A model generated the notes under the pieces. The model was not told where the DNA came from. It worked only from the letters and a program-made list of their open reading frames with translations, and did not search any database. Shown here in pieces: positions 24,665-32,772 of a stretch of 64,000 bases of DNA (positions within the stretch are counted from its first letter, which is position 1; every line of letters starts with the position of its first letter). The translations under genes were made by a program, and so were the position numbers. The stretch is from JAJKJG01 sp036556825 (GTDB lineage Bacteria > Pseudomonadota > Alphaproteobacteria > Rhizobiales > Beijerinckiaceae), in the NCBI GenBank assembly GCA_036556825.1, contig DATBIR010000195.1, positions 1-64,000 of the forward strand. The letters run 5' to 3'.

Positions 24665-25132
24665 ATGAAGCCCGTCATGGTTGCCGCTCTGTTAATCGCC
24701 GTCGCTCAATCCGCCCTGGCGCAGGATGAAGAGCAAAGGGTGCTGACGCGCAGCATGCTCGAAGCGGTCCGGGCAAATACGGAAACGATGCAGCGAAACA
24801 CGGCGGCGCTCGAAACTCTGTCCGGCCGTCTCGACCGGGTGGAGACGGCGGTGCGCAATCTGCCGCCGAGTCTCGAGGGGTTGCGAACCGATCTCATCGC
24901 CATCCGTGCGTCAGCCGAGCGGCTTGCGTCGGGCCAGGGCATCAAGCGTGCGGCCGCGACCCTCAAGTTTAATGCGTTCGCCTGCGGCAACCAGAATGAT
25001 CAGGCCTGTACGGTGAGCGCCTGCAAGTCCGTCGGCTACAGCAGCGGCGTGCCGATCACCGTCGACCGGCGTGGCACCGGCGCGCTGAGCGCGCCCGTCG
25101 CGATCCGGGAGGCGACCTGCTATGACATGTGA
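24665..25132 (+). CDS. Secreted coiled-coil protein with cysteine-containing C-terminus, unknown function
   Basis: This 155-residue protein has a signal peptide (residues 1-19, ending ALA). Residues 25-95 form a coiled coil (SMLEAVRANTETMQRNTAALE; LETLSGRLDRVETAVRNL). A C-terminal segment contains four cysteines (FACGNQNDQACTVSACKSVGY and a final CYDM) suggesting disulphides. AGGTGAG before the ATG supports the start. No family recognised; a periplasmic location is likely. Confidence 0.75.
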   Translation: MKPVMVAALLIAVAQSALAQDEEQRVLTRSMLEAVRANTETMQRNTAALETLSGRLDRVETAVRNLPPSLEGLRTDLIAIRASAERLASGQGIKRAAATLKFNAFACGNQNDQACTVSACKSVGYSSGVPITVDRRGTGALSAPVAIREATCYDM

Positions 25133-25448
25133 CGACGACGTTGCTTCAGACGGCGGCGGAGGGTGCAACAACCGCAGCGACCCTCGCGCCGCGTGAACGC
25201 ATGTTCATTCGCCGACCGCTTCGCGAGCGGTTGAGCGAAGCGACATCCGTCTCGCTCCAGCGACACGCCGAGAAGCACGTGCGAAGCGCCATCTCGCGAC
25301 ATGCATCGCGGCACTTGATCAGTCCGGACCGCCCGGTCGCGTCAGCTGGTCAGGAACTGCCGCGCGTCGCCGCGAAGCGGTGCCCCGCCGACTAGGTCCG
25401 GCGCGAGCTTTCGTCGGATGTGTCCGGTCTCAGTGGTGCGGCTTTGGT
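25133..25448. other. Gene-free stretch
   Basis: Nothing I can support. Short frames on both strands lack ribosome sites and recognisable composition. Confidence 0.5.
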
Positions 25449-25808
25449 TCAGCGACGGGGCTGGGCATCGCTCGGGGCTGGCTCGCGCCGCTCTCCGCCC
25501 GGACTGGTTCCGCCTCTGGTGCCGACGCCGCCGTCCTCTCGCCCGCCCCTGCCCTGCTGTTCACGCCCCTGCGCTCCGGACCGGGTCGCGGGCTCCTTCG
25601 GGGACGGGCCGGGCCGGCGGCCGATCGCCTCCATCACTTCGTCGGCCCAAGGCTTCCGCTGCGCCATGCGAAGGTCGCTCCATGCCACGTCGTTACGCCA
25701 TGCGCGTGCCTCGGCTTCCACCGCAGAGAGGGCAGCAGCCACCGCCATGACACCCGCCAAGCAAAGGTTAGACCTGTAACGCACACGCGCTCTCCGCAGA
25801 CCGGCCAT
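25449..25808 (-). CDS. Possible secreted small protein, unknown function
   Basis: This is a 119-residue frame from the ATG 25808..25806 with a signal-peptide-like start (RSNLCLAGVMAVAAALSAVEAEA), a short ordered-looking middle (VAWSDLRMAQRKPWADEVMEAIG) and a long Gly/Arg/Glu/Pro-rich disordered tail. A GGGAG lies 18 bases upstream, further than ideal. The tail composition could arise by chance in GC-rich DNA, so the call is tentative. Confidence 0.4.
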   Translation of the reverse strand: MAGLRRARVRYRSNLCLAGVMAVAAALSAVEAEARAWRNDVAWSDLRMAQRKPWADEVMEAIGRRPGPSPKEPATRSGAQGREQQGRGGREDGGVGTRGGTSPGGERREPAPSDAQPRR

Positions 25809-25925
25809 CAGGTCAATGTCACTCCCGCCCAAGGGTTCCTGCCGGCAGCGCGCCCAGAGCGCTCTTTACGCAGCTCAAGGAGCTCGAAAAACGATAACAT
25901 ATTCAATGATCTATGTGGAACAGCC

Positions 25926-25950
25926 GGAACCTGCGCCGGGCTCGCCCGTT
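25926..25950 (+). promoter_or_regulatory. EcfG-type general-stress promoter candidate
   Basis: GGAAC (25926-25930), a 16-base spacer and CGTT (25947-25950) exactly match the consensus. It is oriented toward the AI-2E-family transporter gene, whose ATG is 98 bases downstream. Confidence 0.6.
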
Positions 25951-26047
25951 CAGCTTGACGGAACACCCTCGCCTCACCGCCTCCTGGCGTCCCTTCTTGC
26001 GGGCCGGCGGTCAGCTATCGGGGGTGGCTCGGCATTTGGAGGACTCC

Positions 26048-27145
26048 ATGCAGGATGCCCGGCGCTGGCCATGGCCACCGGAATTCAAGGACGCTGCTCT
26101 CGTGCGCCGCGTCCTGATCATCATCGGGCTTGCGGCGCTGGCGCTGGCCCTGTGGAGCTTGTCCGGCGTACTCCTGCTTGCCTTCGCGGCCGTGCTCGTG
26201 GCGGTCATTTTGCGTGCGCTGGCGGATCTGCTGACGCGGTACGCCCGGATGCCGCGGCGCTGGTCGCTGACCGTCGCCGGACTCATCATCCTGGTGGTCG
26301 TCGCGGCCGCGCTCGCGTTGTTCGGCGCCCAGATGCGCGTGCAGATCGCAGGCCTGTCCGAGCAGATGCCCGTTGCGCTCAACAGCATTGCGCGCGAACT
26401 CGGCCTCGGTGACGTCGGTGGCCAATTGGCGGAAAAGCTCGACCTGGGGACCGGTGGCGCCGTGGTCGCGCGGCTCGCGGGACTGGGCACCACGCTGGTT
26501 GGAGCTTTCGCCGATTTCCTGCTGGTGGTGATCGCCGGCGTCTTCATCGCGGCCAATCCCACTGTCTATCGCGAGGGGCTCATCAAGCTTTTTCCGCCAA
26601 GTCAGCACGGGCGCGTCGGATCCTCGCTGGACGCATCCGGCGAGGCCCTGAAACTTTGGCTGACGGCGCAATTGCTCGCAATGGCGTTCGTCGGCGTCAG
26701 CGCGGCCCTCGGACTCTGGCTGATCGGCGTCCCCTCCCCGTTCGCGCTCGGTCTGATTGCCGCCCTCCTCGACTTCATTCCGTTCATCGGCCCGATCCTC
26801 GGGGCGTTGCCGGCGGTGCTGATCGCCTCCACCGTGGACGGCGCGACGGCGCTCTGGACGATCGTCTTGTTCGTGGTCATCCAGCAGGTCGAGGGCAACG
26901 TGGTATTTCCGCTCGCGCAGCATCGCATGTCATCGATGCCGCCGGCGCTGGCGCTGTTCGCGATCGTGGCAGCGGGCGTCCTTTTCGGCCCGCTCGGAGT
27001 CATGCTCGGGTTTCCTCTGGCGGTCGTGACCTTCGTGCTCGTCAAAAAGCTTTATGTGCGGGAAACGCTCGGCGAGCCGACGGAGGTTCCGGGCGAGAAA
27101 GAAATGCCCGACGTGGCACACAAACCCGTCGTCAATCCTCAATGA
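26048..27145 (+). CDS. AI-2E family transporter (PerM/YdiK-like permease)
   Basis: This is a 365-residue integral membrane protein with about eight helices. Two N-terminal helices follow the start (VLIIIGLAALALALWSL). A soluble domain occupies about residues 100-160, and the C-terminal bundle contains the family motif region FIPFIGPILGALPAVLIA and QQVEGNVVFPLAQHR. The ATG 26048 is preceded by TTGGAGGA. Members export autoinducer-2, Na+ or other small solutes; the substrate cannot be told. A consensus EcfG promoter lies upstream. Its 3' end overlaps the convergent MBL gene by 7 bases. Confidence 0.9.
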   Translation: MQDARRWPWPPEFKDAALVRRVLIIIGLAALALALWSLSGVLLLAFAAVLVAVILRALADLLTRYARMPRRWSLTVAGLIILVVVAAALALFGAQMRVQIAGLSEQMPVALNSIARELGLGDVGGQLAEKLDLGTGGAVVARLAGLGTTLVGAFADFLLVVIAGVFIAANPTVYREGLIKLFPPSQHGRVGSSLDASGEALKLWLTAQLLAMAFVGVSAALGLWLIGVPSPFALGLIAALLDFIPFIGPILGALPAVLIASTVDGATALWTIVLFVVIQQVEGNVVFPLAQHRMSSMPPALALFAIVAAGVLFGPLGVMLGFPLAVVTFVLVKKLYVRETLGEPTEVPGEKEMPDVAHKPVVNPQ

Positions 27146-27933
27146 CCAGGCAGCACCACGAAGCGTGGCGCCGGGGGCAAGGTCGTGCGAGACACAACCA
27201 TGGACGGCGCGTGGTGGAAGGCGACCGGCCAATGCTGACGGACGCGGTCGAGAAAGCGCTGCAGCGTCGCCTGCCCGAAATAATGCATCGGCACCATGAG
27301 GGGGGCATTGAGCATGCGCAACACCTCGATCATGCCATCGACGTCCAGCGTATAGCTGCCGTCAACGGGCACGAGGACGACGTCTATCCGTCCGATCTGC
27401 TTGAGATGCTCCGGTGTCAGCGTGTGGTGCAGGTGGCCAAGATGGGCGATGCACAGATCCGCGGTCTCGAAGACAAAGATCGAGTTGCCGTCGTATTCGG
27501 TGCCGCCGCCCCAATCACGGATATTCGTCACCACGTTGCGCACGCGCACGTCGCCGACCTGCACATCATGGCGCGCGGGGCCCCCGTCCAGGCTCCACCC
27601 GCGCAAGACGTGACGAATGCCTGGATCCGGCCGGTAGCTGAAATGGGTCGAATGGGCCTTGTTCATAGTCGCCACGTCAGGAGTGGCCTGCGGGCGGACA
27701 TAGTCGTTGTAGTCGGTCGCGGCACGGATGCCGCCCGGGCTCTCGATCAGGAAGGTGGAGTGCCCGATGAAAGTAACTGCGACCTCGTCCGCGGCCAGCG
27801 CTGCCGGAGCAACCAGGGGCCGCTGCCGGGCGACCAGGCCGGGGCAAGCTTCGCTCGCGCCCCTGGCGGGCTCGGCTCCGGCAGCCAGGATTGCGAGCAC
27901 CGCCACGCACCATCCGCAGATGCTTCGCCTCAT
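27139..27933 (-). CDS. Secreted MBL-fold metallohydrolase (UlaG-like)
   Basis: This 264-residue protein has a signal peptide (residues 1-25). The metallo-beta-lactamase fold starts with AVTFIGHSTFLIESPGG, typical of UlaG-like hydrolases. Histidine-rich segments THFSY, HLGHLHHTLTPEH and VPMHYF supply metal ligands; the classic HxHxDH is modified, as in other UlaG relatives. GGAAGGAG precedes the ATG. Substrate is unknown; a phosphodiesterase or lactonase role is possible. It is convergent with the AI-2E gene. Confidence 0.85.
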   Translation of the reverse strand: MRRSICGWCVAVLAILAAGAEPARGASEACPGLVARQRPLVAPAALAADEVAVTFIGHSTFLIESPGGIRAATDYNDYVRPQATPDVATMNKAHSTHFSYRPDPGIRHVLRGWSLDGGPARHDVQVGDVRVRNVVTNIRDWGGGTEYDGNSIFVFETADLCIAHLGHLHHTLTPEHLKQIGRIDVVLVPVDGSYTLDVDGMIEVLRMLNAPLMVPMHYFGQATLQRFLDRVRQHWPVAFHHAPSMVVSRTTLPPAPRFVVLPGH

Positions 27934-28137
27934 ACGCGCTCCTTCCGTCGGCCGGCAACGGGCAGTCTACGATGTGCCATGCGGCTCCGGCAATCGCCGC
28001 GCGGCGAGCGGCGGCAGCACAAAATAATCGCCTGCAGTCGGGAAACCCGCTCTGGCGTTGCCCGTTCTCTTGAGACCCGCAGCGGCCCCGAGGGGGTGTC
28101 GCTACGGCGCTCTCTCCTGCCCCTCAACTAATCGGAC

Positions 28138-29913
28138 ATGACGACAGAACAAACCTTGGCCATCGGTATCGTGGCGGCGATGATGGCACTCTTTATATGG
28201 GGCCGCTTTCGCTACGATCTGGTGGCGGCGCTCGCGCTCATTGCCGCAATCGCGGTTGGCATCGTGCCGCCGAAGGAGGCGTTCACGGGGTTCTCGGACG
28301 ACATCGTGATCATCGTCGCCAGCGCGCTCCTGGTCAGCGCCGCCATAGCCCGGTCCGGCATCATGGAGGCGGGCCTGCGCCGGATCGCGCCCTATGCCAC
28401 GACCGTCCGGGCGCAAGTCATCGTGCTCGTCGCTGCGGTGACGATGCTGTCGGCGTTCATCAAGAATATCGGCGCCCTTGCCATGATGATCCCGATTGCC
28501 ATGCAGATCGCGCGGCGCGCGAACGTGTCGCCGTCCTGTTTCCTGATGCCGATGGCCTTTGGCTCCCTTCTCGGTGGTATCGTGACCCTGGTCGGCACCT
28601 CGCCCAACGTCATCGTCTCACGGGTACGCGCCGAGCTCACCGGCCAGTCTTTCGAGATGTTCGACTTCACCCCCGTCGGGTTGCCATTGGCATGCGCCGG
28701 AGTGGTCTTCCTGGCATTCGCTTACCGGATGCTGCCGACCCGGCGCGGTGCCGTGTCGCTCGATGCGGCCCTCGACATCAAGGATTACATCACCGAGGCG
28801 CGTATAACCGACGAATCCCCGGTCGCCGGCCATACCGTCGCTGAGCTCAAGCAGCTCGCCGACGCGGACGTCGCCGTGACCGCGATCGTGCGCCGCGGCG
28901 ACAAGCCGGCCACACCCCTCCCCGACGCGAAGCTGCGCGAGGACGACGTCGTGATGCTCAAGGGTGAGCCCGCGGCGCTCGAGCAACTGGTGACGGAAGC
29001 CAACCTCGAGCTCGTCGGCGAGCATCGCACCCCCCAGACGGAGCATCCGACCGACGAGATCGGGGCTATCGAGGCGGTCATCGGCCCCATGTCGATTCTC
29101 ATCGGCCAGTCGGCGCGCCGGCTCGACCTGTTCCAGCGCTTCGGGCTGAACCTGTTGGCCGTCAGCCGGGCCGGCGAGCGCTTCACCGAGCGCCTGCGTG
29201 AAATCAGCTTGCGGGCGGGCGACGTGGTGGTCTTGCAGGGAAATCTCACGCGTATGCCCGAGACACTGCGCGAGCTCGGGCTGCTGCCGCTCGCCGAGCG
29301 GACCATTCCGCTCGGCACGGCCCGCCGCGGTTTCGTCTCGTTGTCGATTTTGGCGGCGACGATCGTCGTGGTGGCGCTCGACCTGGTGCCCTTGCCGGTG
29401 GCGTTCTTCAGCGCCGGGGTGCTTCTCATTCTGTTCGGCGCGCTTCCGATCCGCGACGCTTACGAAGCCGTGGAGTGGCCCATCCTGGTGATGCTCGGGG
29501 CATTGATTCCGGTCAGCGAGGCGATCCGTACCACCGGCGCAACCGACCTCATGGCAAGCTGGCTGTCGGGAGTGGCGGCAGGCCTCCCGGCGTGGGGCGC
29601 GCTCGCAATCATTATGGTCGCAGCTATGGCGGTGACCCCGTTCCTCAACAATGCGGCGACCGTGCTGGTCATGGCGCCGATCGCGGCAGGCTTCGCCTCT
29701 GCCCTGGGCTACAAGGCGGACGCCTTCCTGATGGCGGTTGCAATCGGGGCCGCCTGCGACTTCCTGACCCCGATCGGGCATCAATGCAACACGCTGGTCA
29801 TGGGCCCGGGCGGCTACAGATTCGGCGACTACGCCCGGCTCGGGGCCCCGCTTTCCCTGCTCGTGGTCGTGCTCGGCGTTCCGCTCATCATGCTCGTGTG
29901 GCCGCTCCGGTGA
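28138..29913 (+). CDS. SLC13-family permease with two TrkA-C (RCK_C) domains
   Basis: This is a 591-residue transporter. The first membrane block (about residues 1-200) contains SAFIKNIGALAMMIPIAMQ and GTSPNVIVS. Two cytoplasmic TrkA-C domains lie at about 205-295 and 300-390. A second membrane block (about 405-590) holds the matching PFLNNAATVLVMAPI and LTPIGHQCNTLVMGPGGY. The inverted-repeat layout is that of divalent anion/Na+ symporters in the SLC13/CitM group. Substrates in related proteins are sulphate or dicarboxylates; this one is unassigned. The gene is monocistronic. Confidence 0.9.
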   Translation: MTTEQTLAIGIVAAMMALFIWGRFRYDLVAALALIAAIAVGIVPPKEAFTGFSDDIVIIVASALLVSAAIARSGIMEAGLRRIAPYATTVRAQVIVLVAAVTMLSAFIKNIGALAMMIPIAMQIARRANVSPSCFLMPMAFGSLLGGIVTLVGTSPNVIVSRVRAELTGQSFEMFDFTPVGLPLACAGVVFLAFAYRMLPTRRGAVSLDAALDIKDYITEARITDESPVAGHTVAELKQLADADVAVTAIVRRGDKPATPLPDAKLREDDVVMLKGEPAALEQLVTEANLELVGEHRTPQTEHPTDEIGAIEAVIGPMSILIGQSARRLDLFQRFGLNLLAVSRAGERFTERLREISLRAGDVVVLQGNLTRMPETLRELGLLPLAERTIPLGTARRGFVSLSILAATIVVVALDLVPLPVAFFSAGVLLILFGALPIRDAYEAVEWPILVMLGALIPVSEAIRTTGATDLMASWLSGVAAGLPAWGALAIIMVAAMAVTPFLNNAATVLVMAPIAAGFASALGYKADAFLMAVAIGAACDFLTPIGHQCNTLVMGPGGYRFGDYARLGAPLSLLVVVLGVPLIMLVWPLR

Positions 29914-30110
29914 CGCTGGCGCAAGCCCGGGGCCGCTCCTTCATCCGTGACGTCGAGGATATCTCCGCTATCCGCCGACCCGCTCGCGGGCCCGCTTATG
30001 CGCAAATCCACCGGCGCTTGACGACGACGTCCTTCCATAGCGTCAGAACACGGCGCCTGACGGGGTAGCAGTCGCGGCTGCGGCGGCTCTTAACCTGGCT
30101 GAAGGCCCTC

Positions 30111-31289
30111 TTAAATCGATGGTGCCGAGCCGCCCGGCGACATCACGGTGGTGACGTCGCGATAACGGCCAATCCGGCTGTCGATCATGCGGTCGATGCG
30201 CTGATAAACCTCGGCCACCGTGAGGTGCTTGAGCTTCTTGCCTTGCCGAGCGAAGAACAGCGGCTTGTTTGCCTTGGCGGCGTGGGGGAAGACGCGCGGC
30301 GCACTTTGCTTCGGCTTGCCGTCGAGCAGCTTCATGAATTTGCCAGCCGCTTCGACGCCGAAGAAGTGGACGAGGTAGAACTCGGATTGCCGCAGGTCCC
30401 GTCCGATCCGCTGAGCGATGGAGATGCGATCCTTTTTGAGCAGTTCGGCGGCCATGACCGCGGCAAAATACGGATCCCGGCGCAAGCCGAGGATACGCTC
30501 CCGCATGGCTTCATCGAGGACCTTCGGCTCGCCGTCGATAATGTCGATGGCGGCCGCTTCCTCAGGCAGGCCGTGCTTCGCTCCGAACTCGCGAACGACG
30601 TCCAGCCAGGTTCTCACGATGAACTGAAACAGGCCTTCTGCCGATGACGTCGCGGCTTTGACGTCCGGTGCAAAGCTGGATTCCTTGTCGGCGAGCGCCA
30701 TCATGTAGACCGGATCCACGCCGGTGACCTCGGAGGCGCGCAGGATGGTCTCGACAATGCGGCGCGGGATTCTGACGTCACCGAACTCGATCGGTTCGTT
30801 CGGATTCGAAGCGGTGCCGGACGCCCCCTTATCGAGGAGGCGGCGCACGTCGTTGCGATGCCGCTCGGCGACTTCCGAGTCGTCGCATTCCGGCCCGGGA
30901 GCCGAAGCGGCTAGTTCATCCTCGGCCAGGATATGCGTCACGGCAGGGACCGCCGCCACGGGGGCCGGCCCGGCCGCCGCGACCAACACAGCCGCGTGGT
31001 GTTCGACGACGACACGCTGGCGCGGGGCGGCCATGTCTTCGTCAGGCGCGGCGACATCGGCCAACGCGGTTCCGGAAGGAGCGAAGGCGATGCCCGCAGA
31101 TGCCACATGAAGCGCGACACCCACCGACAGTGCAGCAGCGAACCGACGCAACGTGCAACCGCACAGCTTGCCCGGAGCAAAGCGAAGCGTCGTGTGCTCG
31201 CGACGCCGCAGCCAGACAACCTCCGCATCGCCCAAGGCAAAGTCAGAGCGTTCAAAGGCGTCGTGAGACGCCGTTGCAAGTGCGTGCAT
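30111..31289 (-). CDS. Lytic transglycosylase (SLT domain) protein
   Basis: This is a 392-residue protein that should cleave peptidoglycan. A signal-anchor helix lies at about residues 48-78, after an unusually long cytoplasmic lead, so the true start may be further in. An alanine-rich linker follows. The SLT domain (about 175-300) has catalytic Glu203 in ALADKESSF, followed by KAATSSAEGLFQFIVRTWL. The C-terminal 90 residues contain VYQRIDRMIDSRIGRYRDV, outside the core fold. It is convergent with the SLC13 gene and divergent from the gene at 31498. Confidence 0.85.
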   Translation of the reverse strand: MHALATASHDAFERSDFALGDAEVVWLRRREHTTLRFAPGKLCGCTLRRFAAALSVGVALHVASAGIAFAPSGTALADVAAPDEDMAAPRQRVVVEHHAAVLVAAAGPAPVAAVPAVTHILAEDELAASAPGPECDDSEVAERHRNDVRRLLDKGASGTASNPNEPIEFGDVRIPRRIVETILRASEVTGVDPVYMMALADKESSFAPDVKAATSSAEGLFQFIVRTWLDVVREFGAKHGLPEEAAAIDIIDGEPKVLDEAMRERILGLRRDPYFAAVMAAELLKKDRISIAQRIGRDLRQSEFYLVHFFGVEAAGKFMKLLDGKPKQSAPRVFPHAAKANKPLFFARQGKKLKHLTVAEVYQRIDRMIDSRIGRYRDVTTVMSPGGSAPSI

Positions 31290-31497
31290 TCTGCCCCCGG
31301 CCCCGCTGAACGCCGGCTCTTGGGGCCAGACGTCGTGATTCCTTGTGCGGGCGCCGAGGTGGACGAGCGATATGGCCAGAATGGGTCAGCGTAGCCGTAA
31401 GGGCTCGGCGGACCCGGCCGGACTCCTTGTGAACCCAGCATCATTCGCGGCGTTGATCAGGCGGTGGGAGATGATGCGTCGCAAGCGGGAGGCAGCG

Positions 31498-31992
31498 GTG
31501 ATTCGAACAGGTCTTCTCATGGTCGTGCTGGCGTGGTCCGCTGCGAGCATTCCGGTTTGCGCGCAAACCTCCGACGCGCGCGACCTCGCCGCGTTGGGCG
31601 ATCGATCCGCCGATCTCGCCAATTCTTATCTTCGCCTGTGGTCGGAGAGCAACGAGGCCGCGCTTGCCGACGTGCACGAAATCTACGCGCCGCGGGTCAA
31701 GTTTTTTGGCCGTGCCATGGACAGGCGCAGCCTTGCGGCGGAGAAGAAGCGCTTCGTGCGGCGCTGGCCGATCCGAACCTACGCGCATCGTCCCGGAACC
31801 ATGCGCGTTCAGTGCAATCCCACGACCCGCGCCTGCGTCGTCAAATCGATCATCGATTGGAAAGCGGCCGCACCGCAGCGCGGCGCCGTTTCATCCGGCG
31901 CGTCCAGGTTCGAGTTAGGGGTCGATTTCTCGGGGCCGCAGCCGCTGGTTCTCTATGAAAATGGCCGCGTGATCTCACGCCGACGGTCCTGA
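31498..31992 (+). CDS. Secreted protein, unknown function
   Basis: This is a 164-residue protein from the GTG 31498, chosen because GGGAGG lies 5 bases upstream and it gives a clean signal peptide (MIRTGLLMVVLAWSAASIPVCAQ). ATG codons at 31471/31474 are alternatives. The mature part has an NTF2-like feel (LANSYLRLWSESNEAALADVHEIYAPRVKFFGR) and two cysteines (QCNPTTRACVV). No confident family. Confidence 0.7.
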   Translation: MIRTGLLMVVLAWSAASIPVCAQTSDARDLAALGDRSADLANSYLRLWSESNEAALADVHEIYAPRVKFFGRAMDRRSLAAEKKRFVRRWPIRTYAHRPGTMRVQCNPTTRACVVKSIIDWKAAAPQRGAVSSGASRFELGVDFSGPQPLVLYENGRVISRRRS

Positions 31993-32042
31993 AAGCCGCC
32001 GCCGCGGTTGCCGCGGCGGCGGATGAGCTTCATTCGTCCGTC

Positions 32043-32546
32043 TCACGCCGCCTTGCGATTGACGCTCGACTCGGCAAGCTTGGTGAGCTTCTCGTCGGTG
32101 GCTTTCTCTTCGACGAGGTTCTGATGGAGCACACTGGCGCAGTCGTTGCGGCCGAGCCGCTTCGCCCACGCCACCAGGGTTCCGTAGCGCGTGATCTCGT
32201 AATGTTCGACGGCCTGCGCGGCTGCCACCAGGGCGGCATCGCAAACCTCCTTGTCGTCGATGTCGCCGATGATCTCGTTGGCTTCCTTGATAATGCCATC
32301 GATGGCGGGACAATCGGTGCCTTTCGGCTCGTGACCATGCATGCGGAACACGTCCTCAAGACGCCTGATCTGTCCTTCAGTCTCCTTCAGATGGCTCTGG
32401 AAGGCCTGCTTCAGTTGCGCGTTGGTGGCCTTCTCGATCATCTTCGGCAAGGACTTCGCGATCTGATTTTCCGCGTAATAGATGTCCTGCAGCGTATGCA
32501 GGAAGAGGTCGTCCATCGTTTTGATCGATTTTGCGAACAGGCCCAT
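32043..32546 (-). CDS. Ferritin-like DUF892 (YciE/YciF) protein, copy 2
   Basis: This 167-residue paralogue of the protein at 22854-23345 has the same landmarks (DIYYAENQIAKSLPKMIEKA, ETEGQIRRLEDVF, AAQAVEHYEITRYGTLVAWA) but is clearly diverged, so it is not a recent copy. GAGGAG precedes the ATG. An EcfG-type promoter with CGTT lies about 66 bases upstream. The role is probably stress protection; iron or manganese binding is inferred from the fold. Confidence 0.93.
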   Translation of the reverse strand: MGLFAKSIKTMDDLFLHTLQDIYYAENQIAKSLPKMIEKATNAQLKQAFQSHLKETEGQIRRLEDVFRMHGHEPKGTDCPAIDGIIKEANEIIGDIDDKEVCDAALVAAAQAVEHYEITRYGTLVAWAKRLGRNDCASVLHQNLVEEKATDEKLTKLAESSVNRKAA

Positions 32547-32612
32547 AGGTGAACTCCTCTCAGGAAATAGCTGCTGCGGAGCGCTCTTGCACGCCGCGGG
32601 TCATCCTGGACG

Positions 32613-32638
32613 AACGTTCTGCGGCGTGGAGCGGTTCC
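32613..32638 (-). promoter_or_regulatory. EcfG-type general-stress promoter candidate
   Basis: On the minus strand GGAAC (32638-32634), a 17-base spacer and CGTT (32616-32613) lie upstream of the second DUF892 gene (start 32546). Both elements are exact. Confidence 0.6.
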
Positions 32639-32772
32639 AGCGTCCCGTTCCGCCGCCGGCCCGGCTCCCTGCACCCTGATCGCGCTGCTAAGCAGATTTT
32701 TAAGGTTCGAAGGACAAGATCGAACATTTCCTAGCCGACCATCGCGGGTGGCACTCCGGAACGGTTCGGGAC

